From NCBI RefSeq assembly GCF_041365695.1, contig NZ_JBGFSJ010000004.1, forward strand, positions 437,581 to 501,580: 64,000 nt of DNA, in the 5' to 3' direction. Position numbers and translations under genes: made by a program. Below are positions 15,851 to 24,893 of this stretch, piece by piece. The notes beneath the pieces are model-generated. The model saw nothing but the letters and a program-made list of their open reading frames with translations, was not told the DNA's origin and ran no database searches. This stretch comes from Rhodosalinus sp041365695 (GTDB taxonomy: Bacteria; Pseudomonadota; Alphaproteobacteria; Rhodobacterales; Rhodobacteraceae). Position 1 is the stretch's first letter. Each line of letters begins with the position of its first letter.

Positions 15851-17524
15851 TCAGAAGCGGATATCGACGCCCAGATTTCCGCCGACGCTGCGGAAGTTTG
15901 AGCCGATGCCGTCATAGAACATGCCCGCCCGGACTGTGGCTCCCTGTCCTGAGTCCCAATTCAGGCCCAGATGGGTGCGCCCGCGCCAGTTTTCGAACTC
16001 AGGCGCTGCTGCCCCGCCGTCTGTGGAACTGTAGATCCCCGACACGCCGCCGGTTAGCTCCACGGCGTTTGCTCGTACCGGAAGTGGGGTGCTGAAGTCC
16101 AGACCGGCTTTGACTTGCATCAGGCTCACGGTCTGGCCGGGGATCGTATTGCCCAGGCTGTCAGTATAGGCCCGCTGGGTGTCGTCCGTATAGGTGAAGT
16201 CCAACAGCGGCATCAGGGTGGAGTTCTGATATTCGTACTCCCCGGTAGCGCGCAGCTGTGCCAGCCAGCGCTCGGTCTCGAAGCTGTCGGTGTATGTGCC
16301 GATTGGTGAAATATCGCCATCCGTCTGGCCATAGAGCAGCCGTCCTTCGAAGTAGAGAGGCTGATCCGGGGTCTTGGCCACGAAGTAGGGACCAACCATC
16401 CAGCCGGTACCGGAGGAGTTGCCGGCGCTGTCTTCCGCGTGGTCGACCTGAAGCATGCCCCCTGCCAGCAGGTTGGGATTTACAAAACCATGCATCCCGA
16501 AGCTGCCCACAACGTAGGAGTCATCTTTGGACCAGGCACCGGTGATCTCGGCCCAAGTGTTGCCCTGGGAAACGCAGCCGTTGAGCGACGCTGATCCTTC
16601 CCTGGTATTCGCGTTGAAGTTGCCACAGCCATCGTCCTGCAAGAAGCGGGTCAGGCCGGGCTGGTTCGAGGCCAGGTTGTTGGCCCGGCCCAGCATGAAG
16701 CCCGCGATCTGTTCTCGGGTGATCTCGACAATCCGGTTGTCAATGCGCAGTGCGTTGGATGCGGTGTTGTCGTTGTTCGCGGCGTCCTGTGCTGCGCCAG
16801 CTGGCACGGTTATCGAGACATTGCCGTTTCCACTTGGGGTGATCTCCAGCGTGTAGACCGCAGGGCCACCTGTGATGCCCGTGACAGACCCGTTGGTGAC
16901 GATCACGTCGTTTGCCAGATCATCAAAGCCTGTCACGTCTTCGTCGAAAGTGGCCGTGACGGTGAATGGATCGGTACCGGTCAGTGACGCAGGGCCACCG
17001 GAGAGAATGACAGATGGGGGGGTAGTGTCCGTCGCGCCACCCAGGAAACTGATCTCGGAGCCGGCCTGGTAGGTATGATCGGGGTTGACGCTGTCGTTGA
17101 AACTGTCGTCCAGCGTTATGGTCCATGTCCCGCCTGCCGGCGCGCCCGAAGAAAACGGAAGCGTGCCGGAAAAGGAATAGGTCCCGGGCGAAGACGCAAA
17201 TCCGAAATCACTGTCTCCCCGGTAGAGCACGGTGGTCCCGTTGGGTGCGGTGATCCTGATCCTGGTCTCCGAGCCATATGAAATTCCGAAATGGCGAACC
17301 GAGAAGTCGAACGCAATGCTGTCGACACTCGTACCCGCCGGAAGCGTGATCGTCCGCACCGTCGACGAGCCCCCGTCCACATCGACATTCGACAGGTCAA
17401 GCACGTTTGCCTGAGCCCGGGCATCGGGTGCCGCGATCATGACCGCCAGGAGTCCCGCCAGGATGATCAGGGCCACGCGGATAAGACCCGACCGCACCCG
17501 CGCCTGTAAATCATGAACACCCAT
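15851..17524 (-). CDS. Autotransporter with P-domain-like and Ig-like passenger
   Basis: A surface protein of 557 residues. It has a long signal peptide (residues 1-38, ending PDARAQA). A proprotein-convertase P-domain-like module (about 40-165: ITLPAGTSVDSIAFDFSV, APAGGTWTITLDDSFND) is followed by a bacterial Ig-like module (about 168-265: TDTTPPSVILSGGPASLTG, ATFDEDVTGFD). A C-terminal autotransporter-type beta-barrel (about 310-557) ends in the aromatic VDIRF. The passenger is short and carries no protease triad that I can see, so adhesion or surface display is more likely than cleavage. GAGGGG precedes the ATG at the right distance. The 14-base G tract lies about 220 bases upstream. Confidence 0.8.
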   Translation of the reverse strand: MGVHDLQARVRSGLIRVALIILAGLLAVMIAAPDARAQANVLDLSNVDVDGGSSTVRTITLPAGTSVDSIAFDFSVRHFGISYGSETRIRITAPNGTTVLYRGDSDFGFASSPGTYSFSGTLPFSSGAPAGGTWTITLDDSFNDSVNPDHTYQAGSEISFLGGATDTTPPSVILSGGPASLTGTDPFTVTATFDEDVTGFDDLANDVIVTNGSVTGITGGPAVYTLEITPSGNGNVSITVPAGAAQDAANNDNTASNALRIDNRIVEITREQIAGFMLGRANNLASNQPGLTRFLQDDGCGNFNANTREGSASLNGCVSQGNTWAEITGAWSKDDSYVVGSFGMHGFVNPNLLAGGMLQVDHAEDSAGNSSGTGWMVGPYFVAKTPDQPLYFEGRLLYGQTDGDISPIGTYTDSFETERWLAQLRATGEYEYQNSTLMPLLDFTYTDDTQRAYTDSLGNTIPGQTVSLMQVKAGLDFSTPLPVRANAVELTGGVSGIYSSTDGGAAAPEFENWRGRTHLGLNWDSGQGATVRAGMFYDGIGSNFRSVGGNLGVDIRF

Positions 17525-17744
17525 GCATTTGTCCCCTCAGAACACCCCGGTTTCGCCCTTCCGAGCGCGTTAGTTAAGCCTTCAACTATCGGAAGTTATC
17601 GTCGGCCGACGGTCGACAGTTATCGCCGGCCGGTCAAGTCGGAAGGGGCATGGCGTAACCAACGGCCGCTGCCAGATGTTATCTTGCAACATGTGCTTTG
17701 CCGGCGGACACCGGGCGAGCCGGCGGCCCGGTGTGGCTTGCCAC

Positions 17745-17758
17745 GGGGGGGGGGGGGG
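17745..17758 (+). repeat. Homopolymer of 14 G
   Basis: An uninterrupted run of 14 G, unlike anything else in the window, stands about 220 bases upstream of the autotransporter start codon. Tracts of this length are prone to slipped-strand length change; they are also prone to sequencing error. Confidence 0.95.
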
Positions 17759-18330
17759 CGTGATGGCCCCGTCAGCGTGCGAAAGCGTGCAACTCATGAG
17801 CTACTCGGACAGGCGAAACCAGGAGGTTGGAGCGGGACGGTTGAACGCGAATGACCAGGGCCCGGTCTAGACCGAAATTCCCCAAGTGGCCTGCCGATTG
17901 GGATCAAGGTTGCCGGACGAGGCCGTGCGGTCGAGCGTTTCTTCGCTTCGGATCGTGCCTGGCCGCGCACAATCGCGCGATTTCGGACTGCTGAGGCCGA
18001 GCGGCGGGGTCGTCCTCGGCCTTCTGAGGCGTTTTTCAGCGCGTCGGACAAACCCGTCGAGCCGGTTTCGTGGCGTCTTTGCCCGGATTGCCGTCGCGCG
18101 CGCAACGGTGGCGCTCGAAGTTGGTTCATGGCGGCGAGGAAGGGCGCGCACCAGGTCATGTTCCGAGGTGCCCCCAAGTCAGCAGAGCCCCCGTTTCCGC
18201 AGAGCCGCGTTCTAGCTGAAGCAGTTCGCCAGGCCATAGAGGGCGGGAGGGTGTTTTCTCATGGAGTGCGTGTACCGGCATGGCTTCACTAAGTGAGCCC
18301 TCCGCCGTCACACCTGTGCAACAACGCCGC

Positions 18331-18354
18331 GAAGCGGCCAGAGAGGGCCGCTTC
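18331..18354. terminator. Perfect hairpin downstream of the beta-helix gene
   Basis: GAAGCGGCC and GGCCGCTTC form a perfect 9-bp stem with a 6-base loop, about 100 bases after the stop of the leftward 1153-residue protein gene. No T tract follows on the minus strand, so terminator function is only possible. Confidence 0.35.
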
Positions 18355-18456
18355 TGCCACCGGGCGGATCTGCCCGAACGCGGCCTCCCCTCGGGCGAGC
18401 TCCAGGAGTTGGGTCGCCCGTGGCGTTATTGTTTCGGAGTACTGGCCATCCCGGGA

Positions 18457-21400
18457 TCACAGGAAGCTCATCTCGTTTAAAGGGTCGATCGGGTCATCGA
18501 AAACGACAACAGTTGTTTCGCTGGAGGGGTCAGGCGAGAGGCCGGCGGCCAACTCGTCCCAGAGGGCGGCATCTTCGTCGGATCCGTCCAGAGCATCTCC
18601 GATGGTCGATATGCTGGCCTGCCCGCTACCGTTGCTCAACTCCAACATGACAAGGTCGGCGGCATAATCGATCACAAGCTCTGCATCCCGATTGCCGCCC
18701 AGCCCATGAATGGACACGGCGTCGAAGTGACCTGCGATCGCATCGACCTCGATCAGTTCCAACCTGCCATTGCCGGCAAACCCGCCGAGATCGAGGGTTA
18801 GCGTCCCGTTCAGCGTGATGCCGGAATGGACATTGCTGCCGTCCTGATCCCAGGCGCCGCTGCGGAACTCCTTCAAGGTGGCAAAGCCGTTCCCGTCGGA
18901 CAGGAAGGACAGGCTGCCACCATCTTCCAGCATCAGGGTTGCGATACCGTTCTCCGCGCCGTCGAAACCGACCTTTGCCGAGGAGCCCGAGATCCGCAAT
19001 TCGCTGTCGTTGCCGATGCCGAAGCTCGCGTTGTCCACGCCGAGGATCGCCTGACCGCCATCCACGTTCATGGTGAAACTGCCTGTAATCTCGCCGGTAT
19101 TGGCAAACCGCCCGCCGCTGACGTCGACCGACAGCATGGCCTCGCCCGCGAAGCCGTTGGTCCAGAACTGACCGGCGCGCTCGACGAAGAGCATGCCTCC
19201 GCTTTCGCCAACCTCCAGGGCTTCCACAGTCAACTTGCCCTGGCCCACCTGCAGCTTGCCGCCCGGGCCGAGAGAAAGCGCGGAAAGGGCGGTCGTGCCC
19301 GCGTAGTTGACCCAGTTCCCGCCCAGATCGACCGTGTCGCCGTCATCGGGCCGTGCGTCCGAACTCCAGTTGAGGCGATTGTCCCAACGCACACCGTCAC
19401 CCAGGTCATTCGGAATGAAGCGGTGGTGGGTCTCGCCTTCGGCGCGCGGCTCGAAGCCGAACCCAGCCTGAAACCAGTCAATGATGTCGCGGGAACTCAG
19501 GCTGCCATCCTGCCAGTTTGCCCGCGCATACTCCATGAGATCGTAAATCAACCCGCTCTTGTAATAGAGCCCCATGTCCTCGTTGGCCGTGGCATCTGCC
19601 GGGTCGAGCCCAAGAAACTCGAGCGCGAAATTCTGGATCGTGACCTGGTCCAGCGCTGCTGGATCGAGGCCCTCGATATTGGCCTCAAAGCCATTCCAGT
19701 TGTAGACGATAGTATCGTTGAAGAAGGGCGCATACTGGTTGAAAGCGGGGTTGGATTTTGTCAGCGTCTTGAAGGCAATCTCTTCTGGATTGTTCGGATC
19801 GGCCTTGTGTGCGACGATATTGCCCAATAGTGATGTGTCATATGACTCGTTTCGAATGCCCCAATCCTTGGCGCCGATCTGTTCAGCATCCTTAAAGCCT
19901 GCCGAAGTCACGATGTTGTCGAGCAGAAGCGAGAAGTTGCCATCGCCAACGTTGAAGGCCGCCTGGTTATCCAGATAAAGGTTGTTCTCGGCAAACGCGC
20001 CGCCGCGAAACTGCGCCCCGACAGATGCGGCCTGTGCGAAAATGTTGTCGCGAGCAGTCACATCGCGCGTGTCGCTTTGCAGGTAGAGGTTGTGACTATA
20101 CATGCTCGGCGGCATCGGGTTATCGGGTGAACCTGTGTATCCTTCACCCCACCCGTTATGAAGATAAATATTGCCTTCTAGGAGAAGACCCTCGACATTC
20201 TTTATGTAAGAGCCAGCCTCCCTATTGGCATTTCCCTCCCAGCCATTGTCCGGGTCGACCGGCGCCTCCTTAATTACATTGACAATTTCCGAATTTCGGA
20301 TCGTCCAGCCAACGGTCGTGAAATCAAAGCCCTGTACCCCAAGTCCTTCCTTAGTGAGCTTCACGCCGTCAAGAATAACGTTGCTCGAAGTCAACACAGA
20401 TAAGCCGCCTTCGAGTTGAATGTTCTGCACGACAATCTTTTCAGCCGGCTCTTTGATAATTTTATTTTGTGTTGTGATGACCGGCCTTTCGCCGGAACCC
20501 CAGGATGTTATCAGGCGCGGGTGTAATTCACTTTCACCCTTTGTGCCAATCCCCCACCAATGTTTGCTGTATTCATGGCCGCGTTCCAGCAGAACCCACG
20601 ACGAGCCGCCGAGGATGCTAGTTTCGGGCCACGGGTCAACAGTGTCCTCTTGCAGAGGCAAATCCTCCGAGCCGCCATATTCGGGATTCGCGATCAGCCA
20701 GTCATTCGTGATGTCACCCTCTGACAGCCCCTCCATCGCCGCAATGTCGGCTTTGGTGAGGCCATTCTCTCCATTGCTGATGTAGAGCTTGCGGTGGTTG
20801 TCGCCGTGCTCGATTACAAGGTCGTCGTTTGCGTCCGTGGCGAGCATGTAGTGATTGCCAAGGCCCCAGCCCGCCTCCAGCGTCGGCTGCGACACGCTCA
20901 GTTCGACCGTGTGGCTGGTGATCGATCCGTCCGAATGGGTAACGGAGTAGTCGAACGACAGCGGGCCACTGTAGTCGGATCCCGACAGCACAAGGGCAAG
21001 GGTGTAATCCGGGTTCACCGTCACGTTGCCATGCGTGGGCAGCGAGGTGATCTTGACCCCCGCGATATCCGCCGCCGCTTCTGGCAGGGAGAGCGTCGTG
21101 ACCCGGCCGCCGGCGACGGTCAAGGCTCCCGAGCCGTCCAGGGCAGTAGGGGCAACCTGGCGAGACACGGAAACGGGCTCTCCGAGGGCAGCTTCCCCTT
21201 CGGTTTGCGACGCCGTGTCATCTCCGCCTGCGTCTTCCGTCGTGTTCTCCGCATCGGTTTCGGAAGTCGTGTCTCCCGCCTCGGTGTCTGTTATCGTGTC
21301 TCCCGCGCCGGTCCCCGTCTCGGTATCTTCTTCGACGGCCTCATCAGTCGTTTCCTCTGCGACGGGCTCTGTGGTCGTGTCTCCGGCGTCGATCGCTGTC

Positions 21401-21918
21401 GTTGTTTCCTCGTCTGCGGGCTCTTCCCTCGTCTCCTCTGCGACGGGCTCCGGTGTCGCGTCTCCCGCGTCACTCTCTGTCGTTGTGTCCTCTTCTACGA
21501 GCTCTTCCGTTGTCTCCTCTGCAACCGGCTCTGTCGTTGTGTCATCGGCAACGAAATCAGAGGTCGGCTCTTCCGTCTCCGTGTCGGGCGGCGGGGCGAC
21601 GAGGACCGGATCCTCCTCTTCCGCGACATCCTCGGTTTCTTCGGGCTGCGGGGCTAGCTCGTCCTGTTCCGCCACAGGATCCGTCGCCGTTTCCTCGGAG
21701 TCGGCTTCGGCGTCCCTGAGCATCTTCTTGATGCGCCCACGGGCTGCCATCATACCGGAAGGGCCCCATGGCTCGCTCGCGTCCGTCGTCTCGGACAATG
21801 TCGTATCCGCGTCGAGACCCGTGTCCGCCCCATCCTGGAGCAGGCTCTCCTCTTCGAGGTCTCCCTCGGTATCCTTCTTCCAGAACTTGCGGGAATTATT
21901 CTCGAACTTCGGGGCCAT
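18457..21918 (-). CDS. Large secreted parallel beta-helix protein with acidic repeats (probable polysaccharide-active protein)
   Basis: The product has 1153 residues. Residues 1-245 are very acidic and Thr/Glu-rich, with three 27-residue tandem repeats at 126-206. Residues about 250-345 look like a cadherin/VCBS-like beta module. Residues about 355-840 have the asparagine-rich, repeated-strand pattern of a right-handed parallel beta-helix (SSNVILDGVKLTKEGLG, LLLEGNIYLHNGWGEG, TARDNIFAQAA), as in polysaccharide lyases and epimerases. Residues about 890-1100 resemble the beta-strand repeats of autotransporter passengers, but no barrel follows. No signal peptide is visible, so type I secretion is the best guess; the island encodes a PrtD/HlyD pair. 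AGGAG precedes the ATG. No catalytic residues can be assigned. Confidence 0.72.
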   Translation of the reverse strand: MAPKFENNSRKFWKKDTEGDLEEESLLQDGADTGLDADTTLSETTDASEPWGPSGMMAARGRIKKMLRDAEADSEETATDPVAEQDELAPQPEETEDVAEEEDPVLVAPPPDTETEEPTSDFVADDTTTEPVAEETTEELVEEDTTTESDAGDATPEPVAEETREEPADEETTTAIDAGDTTTEPVAEETTDEAVEEDTETGTGAGDTITDTEAGDTTSETDAENTTEDAGGDDTASQTEGEAALGEPVSVSRQVAPTALDGSGALTVAGGRVTTLSLPEAAADIAGVKITSLPTHGNVTVNPDYTLALVLSGSDYSGPLSFDYSVTHSDGSITSHTVELSVSQPTLEAGWGLGNHYMLATDANDDLVIEHGDNHRKLYISNGENGLTKADIAAMEGLSEGDITNDWLIANPEYGGSEDLPLQEDTVDPWPETSILGGSSWVLLERGHEYSKHWWGIGTKGESELHPRLITSWGSGERPVITTQNKIIKEPAEKIVVQNIQLEGGLSVLTSSNVILDGVKLTKEGLGVQGFDFTTVGWTIRNSEIVNVIKEAPVDPDNGWEGNANREAGSYIKNVEGLLLEGNIYLHNGWGEGYTGSPDNPMPPSMYSHNLYLQSDTRDVTARDNIFAQAASVGAQFRGGAFAENNLYLDNQAAFNVGDGNFSLLLDNIVTSAGFKDAEQIGAKDWGIRNESYDTSLLGNIVAHKADPNNPEEIAFKTLTKSNPAFNQYAPFFNDTIVYNWNGFEANIEGLDPAALDQVTIQNFALEFLGLDPADATANEDMGLYYKSGLIYDLMEYARANWQDGSLSSRDIIDWFQAGFGFEPRAEGETHHRFIPNDLGDGVRWDNRLNWSSDARPDDGDTVDLGGNWVNYAGTTALSALSLGPGGKLQVGQGKLTVEALEVGESGGMLFVERAGQFWTNGFAGEAMLSVDVSGGRFANTGEITGSFTMNVDGGQAILGVDNASFGIGNDSELRISGSSAKVGFDGAENGIATLMLEDGGSLSFLSDGNGFATLKEFRSGAWDQDGSNVHSGITLNGTLTLDLGGFAGNGRLELIEVDAIAGHFDAVSIHGLGGNRDAELVIDYAADLVMLELSNGSGQASISTIGDALDGSDEDAALWDELAAGLSPDPSSETTVVVFDDPIDPLNEMSFL
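21301..21543 (-). repeat. Three 81-bp tandem repeats coding for an acidic 27-residue unit
   Basis: Within the large beta-helix gene, residues 126-152, 153-179 and 180-206 align without gaps. Each unit begins D-T/A-T-T/P-EPVAEET and ends with AG. Units differ at several positions, so the duplication is not recent. Their acidity could bind cations or act as a flexible spacer. Confidence 0.75.
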
Positions 21919-22622
21919 GAAGTCATCTCCTGGGTCAGGGGAATGGTGCCGTTGGGATCAGGACGGACAGAGCGGGACGCGATCGAAAAATCCCCCCGCC
22001 CGCAAACGGTTTACGGACGCACGAAACGCTCCACGCAAAGGCGAAGACCAGCTTCAGGTTCATGGGAGCTGCTCGATGCTCATTATTATTCTCCGAACTC
22101 TACAAGACCGTGTGCGGTCAGGCCAGCTTCCCACCACGCCCTGTGGCTTACGGCCAGATATTCGGCAAGAACCCGCCGGGCCCGCCAACGAAGTCCAAGG
22201 CCAGCAACGCGACGGCAGCATGCCGACAAGCAACCCTGATCATTGCGGAAATTGTGCCCTGATTATGGCCTGAACCGGGCCTTGCCGTGACTAATGCTCT
22301 GATTTGACGGGGGATTGTTTACATTCCAGCGATGCAAAGCATCATCGTGCGTACGTGCTCTGGTGCCTGAGGTGGCCGGGGGTCGTTGCGCGGTTGCGAG
22401 CATTCGCGACGTCGCCGAATGAAAGAAGAAACGAAGACCGCGCTCTCGTCACGAATGACCTTAAACCCTGCAGCGGGTCACGTTCCATTTCCAGGTTCGC
22501 GGTGTTACTTTACGCAGCCACGGTCGCTTACCGTACCAGACGAACGTGTCCCGGCAACGCGCCCGCTTGCTGTCGTATGGGAGACAAGCGAAAAACGGTG
22601 ATGGCAAAAGGGTTCTGCGACG
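21919..22622. other. Gene-free divergent promoter region
   Basis: About 700 bases between the leftward beta-helix gene and the rightward WecG-like gene. Short frames in it lack recognisable products. It should contain promoters for both neighbours. A short palindrome GATGC-AAA-GCATC lies near 22331; its role is unknown. Confidence 0.4.
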
Positions 22623-23405
22623 ATGATGAAGCACAGCCTGCGTCGCGACACGGCGCTTCTGGAAGCGGTCACCGTTCCGTCCCAGGCCGCGTTGCTGGAG
22701 GATCTGCGCGACCGTATCGCCCGGGAAGAAGGCTTTGCCGTCGCCACCATGAACCTCGACCACGCCGTCAAGCTGCGCCAGGACTCCTCCTTTCGGCAAG
22801 CCTACGCCGCACAGACCCATGTGACGGCGGACGGGCGGCCAATCGTCTGGCTTTCGCGGCTGGCGGGGCGGCCCGTCAGCCTCGTCACCGGCTCGGATCT
22901 CGTCGGTCCTCTCATTGAATTATGCGCGAAACTCGGCGCGCCGGTCGCGTTGCTGGGCTCCACGCCGGAGGCGCTCCGCGAAGCCGCCGAGAGGCTTCGG
23001 GCGCATCACCCCGGGCTGCAGATTGCTGCGCTCCTGTCACCGGCCATGGGTTTTGATCCTAGTGGCGCAGCCGCCGAGGGCCTGATCGAGGATCTGCAAC
23101 AGTCCGAAGCCCGGGTGTGCCTTCTGGCGCTTGGCGCGCCGAAGCAGGAGATGTTCGCCGCGAGAGCGCTCCAGGCGCTGCCGTGCATTGGGTTCGTTTC
23201 CGTCGGCGCGGGGCTGGATTTCGTGGCCGGAACGCAGAAACGGGCCCCCCGTCTGGTCCGGAGATTCGCGCTGGAATGGATGTGGCGGTTGTCAGGAAAT
23301 CCTCGACGTCTGTTCCGCCGCTACGCGAGTTGTGCGGCCATCCTGCCCGCGCTCACTTGGAGCGCTCTTTCGATGAGGGTGGACAACGCCGTGAAGAGGG
23401 AGTGA
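22623..23405 (+). CDS. WecG/TagA/CpsF-family glycosyltransferase
   Basis: The protein has 260 residues and the family pattern: TMNLDHAVKLRQD near the N-terminus, THVTADGRPIVWLSRL, the conserved GAPKQEMFAARAL and SVGAGLDFVAG. Members transfer N-acetylmannosamine(uronic acid) or a related sugar to a lipid-linked intermediate on the cytoplasmic face of the membrane. It is the leftmost gene of the polysaccharide island and stands alone on the plus strand. Confidence 0.87.
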   Translation: MMKHSLRRDTALLEAVTVPSQAALLEDLRDRIAREEGFAVATMNLDHAVKLRQDSSFRQAYAAQTHVTADGRPIVWLSRLAGRPVSLVTGSDLVGPLIELCAKLGAPVALLGSTPEALREAAERLRAHHPGLQIAALLSPAMGFDPSGAAAEGLIEDLQQSEARVCLLALGAPKQEMFAARALQALPCIGFVSVGAGLDFVAGTQKRAPRLVRRFALEWMWRLSGNPRRLFRRYASCAAILPALTWSALSMRVDNAVKRE

Positions 23406-23439
23406 GTACAAGTCTTGAATAAAATGCGCGGCCGATCAG

Positions 23440-24813
23440 TTATGGCATCGTTTGATTGATGAGTTGGACAATTGTTTCATGGTTCACCGCAAACCCAACC
23501 GCAGCGATGCCCAATGCGGCGGCACCGAACACAAGGTCGTGCAATGGGTCCCAGCCATGGTATCGGCGCACGGCGGCGATCAGCACCGGATAAACCAGGA
23601 TCGCTGCCAGGCCCTGCGCCAAGATGGCGCCGATCAAGCCAAATTGCATGACCCCAATGAGTGTTAAGGTGGTTTGCGCAATCGCGTTCATGGTCACGCG
23701 GGTCATGAACCGTTTGGAATCTCCGGCGGCAAGTAACAGCGAGTCGTATCTACCGAAGACGATCGCAGGTAGTTGGGATATCACCACCAGCACAAGAATG
23801 GGACCGGCTGCCGCGTACCGCTCATCGTAGAGAAACCCAACCAGCCAGTTTCCGCTCCATGCCAGCATTGCCGAGAGACACAGCAAGCCCCCGGTCAGCA
23901 ATCGCCGCACGTGAAAAATTTTGCGCTTGTTTTCGAAGCTTTCCCACGGAGGCCGCTGCTTATAAAGTGGGAAGACGATCTTGCCACCTAGGGGGCTTCC
24001 AACCAGCTTGGGTACGCTAGCCAGAAAAAATCCGATGGAATATATCCCAAGCATTTCCAAAGTGATGAACTTGCCAAGAATGGCGCGGTCGGCATGATTG
24101 ACAAGAAAACCAGCGGCAGTACTGAGAAAAATCCATTTTCCGAAACGAACCAGTTCACCCAGGCAGGAACGATCAATCCAGAGACGGTTTCTGTGCCCCT
24201 CCATAAGCATCATAAAAAGCAGTTGCTTGAGGACAGCCGACAGGACTGTGCCAAGGGCTAGCGCCCAGACCGATTGTAACAGCCAGGCTAAAATGACCGT
24301 AATCACAAGCCCAACGACCTGTGTGCCGATATCGATCAGGGTCATGCGGCCCAGAACCAGATCGCGATTGGCCGTATGCACCCGCGTGGGCGTAAAGCCT
24401 GCAATCAACGCAGTCAGGCCTACCACTGGCAAAAGCTGTGCCAGCATCGGTTCGGCGTAAAATGCCGACAGAGGCAGCGCAATCACACCGGCGAACAGCC
24501 ATAAGAAAAACCCGCGGATTACTTGCAGCGTCCATGCGGTATCCAGAAAGGCAGGTTCGTTACTGCGGTCGTTCTGGATGATCGACGCGCGTATCCCTAG
24601 ATCGGAGAACATCGCCAGACCGGTGATGAAGACCTGTACCAAGGACATCAGCCCAAAAGCCTCGGGAAACAAAAGTCGCGTCAGGACAAGGTTCGAAGCA
24701 AGGCGCAAAAAATTACTCGCCACGACGCCGCCGATCGTCCAGACAGCACCCCTCCCAGCCCGGGCGCTGAGGGTGTCGCCGCGCAGATACCGATTTAAAA
24801 GCGTGGCCCTCAC
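23440..24813 (-). CDS. Polysaccharide flippase (Wzx/MviN-like, MATE-fold exporter)
   Basis: A protein of 457 residues with about twelve to fourteen hydrophobic helices. The N-terminus has the typical exporter pattern AVWTIGGVVASNFLRLASNLVLTRLLFPEAFGLMSLV. Such proteins flip undecaprenyl-linked repeat units across the inner membrane. The codon use and GC content are lower than in the metabolic half of the window. It converges with the WecG-like gene and lies downstream of a glycan-modification run on the minus strand. Confidence 0.85.
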   Translation of the reverse strand: MRATLLNRYLRGDTLSARAGRGAVWTIGGVVASNFLRLASNLVLTRLLFPEAFGLMSLVQVFITGLAMFSDLGIRASIIQNDRSNEPAFLDTAWTLQVIRGFFLWLFAGVIALPLSAFYAEPMLAQLLPVVGLTALIAGFTPTRVHTANRDLVLGRMTLIDIGTQVVGLVITVILAWLLQSVWALALGTVLSAVLKQLLFMMLMEGHRNRLWIDRSCLGELVRFGKWIFLSTAAGFLVNHADRAILGKFITLEMLGIYSIGFFLASVPKLVGSPLGGKIVFPLYKQRPPWESFENKRKIFHVRRLLTGGLLCLSAMLAWSGNWLVGFLYDERYAAAGPILVLVVISQLPAIVFGRYDSLLLAAGDSKRFMTRVTMNAIAQTTLTLIGVMQFGLIGAILAQGLAAILVYPVLIAAVRRYHGWDPLHDLVFGAAALGIAAVGFAVNHETIVQLINQTMP

Positions 24814-24893
24814 AAGATCCGGATCCCAATCAAGAAGGAGAAGACCAAAAGCGGCTGACGTTCGATTGTTTCAATCGTGATGCCTTCACGATT

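Larger units (their letters stand above)
17525..18456. other. Long gene-free region between autotransporter and beta-helix protein
   Basis: About 930 bases with several short overlapping frames but none with a recognisable product, good start and typical codon use. It contains a 24-base-period direct repeat of AGTTATCG-CGGCCG (about 17594-17634), a 14-base G tract and a 9-bp hairpin near 18331. It could hold a decayed gene or element, but I cannot name one. Confidence 0.4.

Noticed and set aside
17794..18237. Minus-strand frame of 147 codons in the gap between the two surface proteins
   Set aside because: Arg/Ser/Pro-rich with no recognisable domain or Shine-Dalgarno; three other frames are open over the same stretch, as expected by chance at high GC. 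A relic of a transposase could not be supported.
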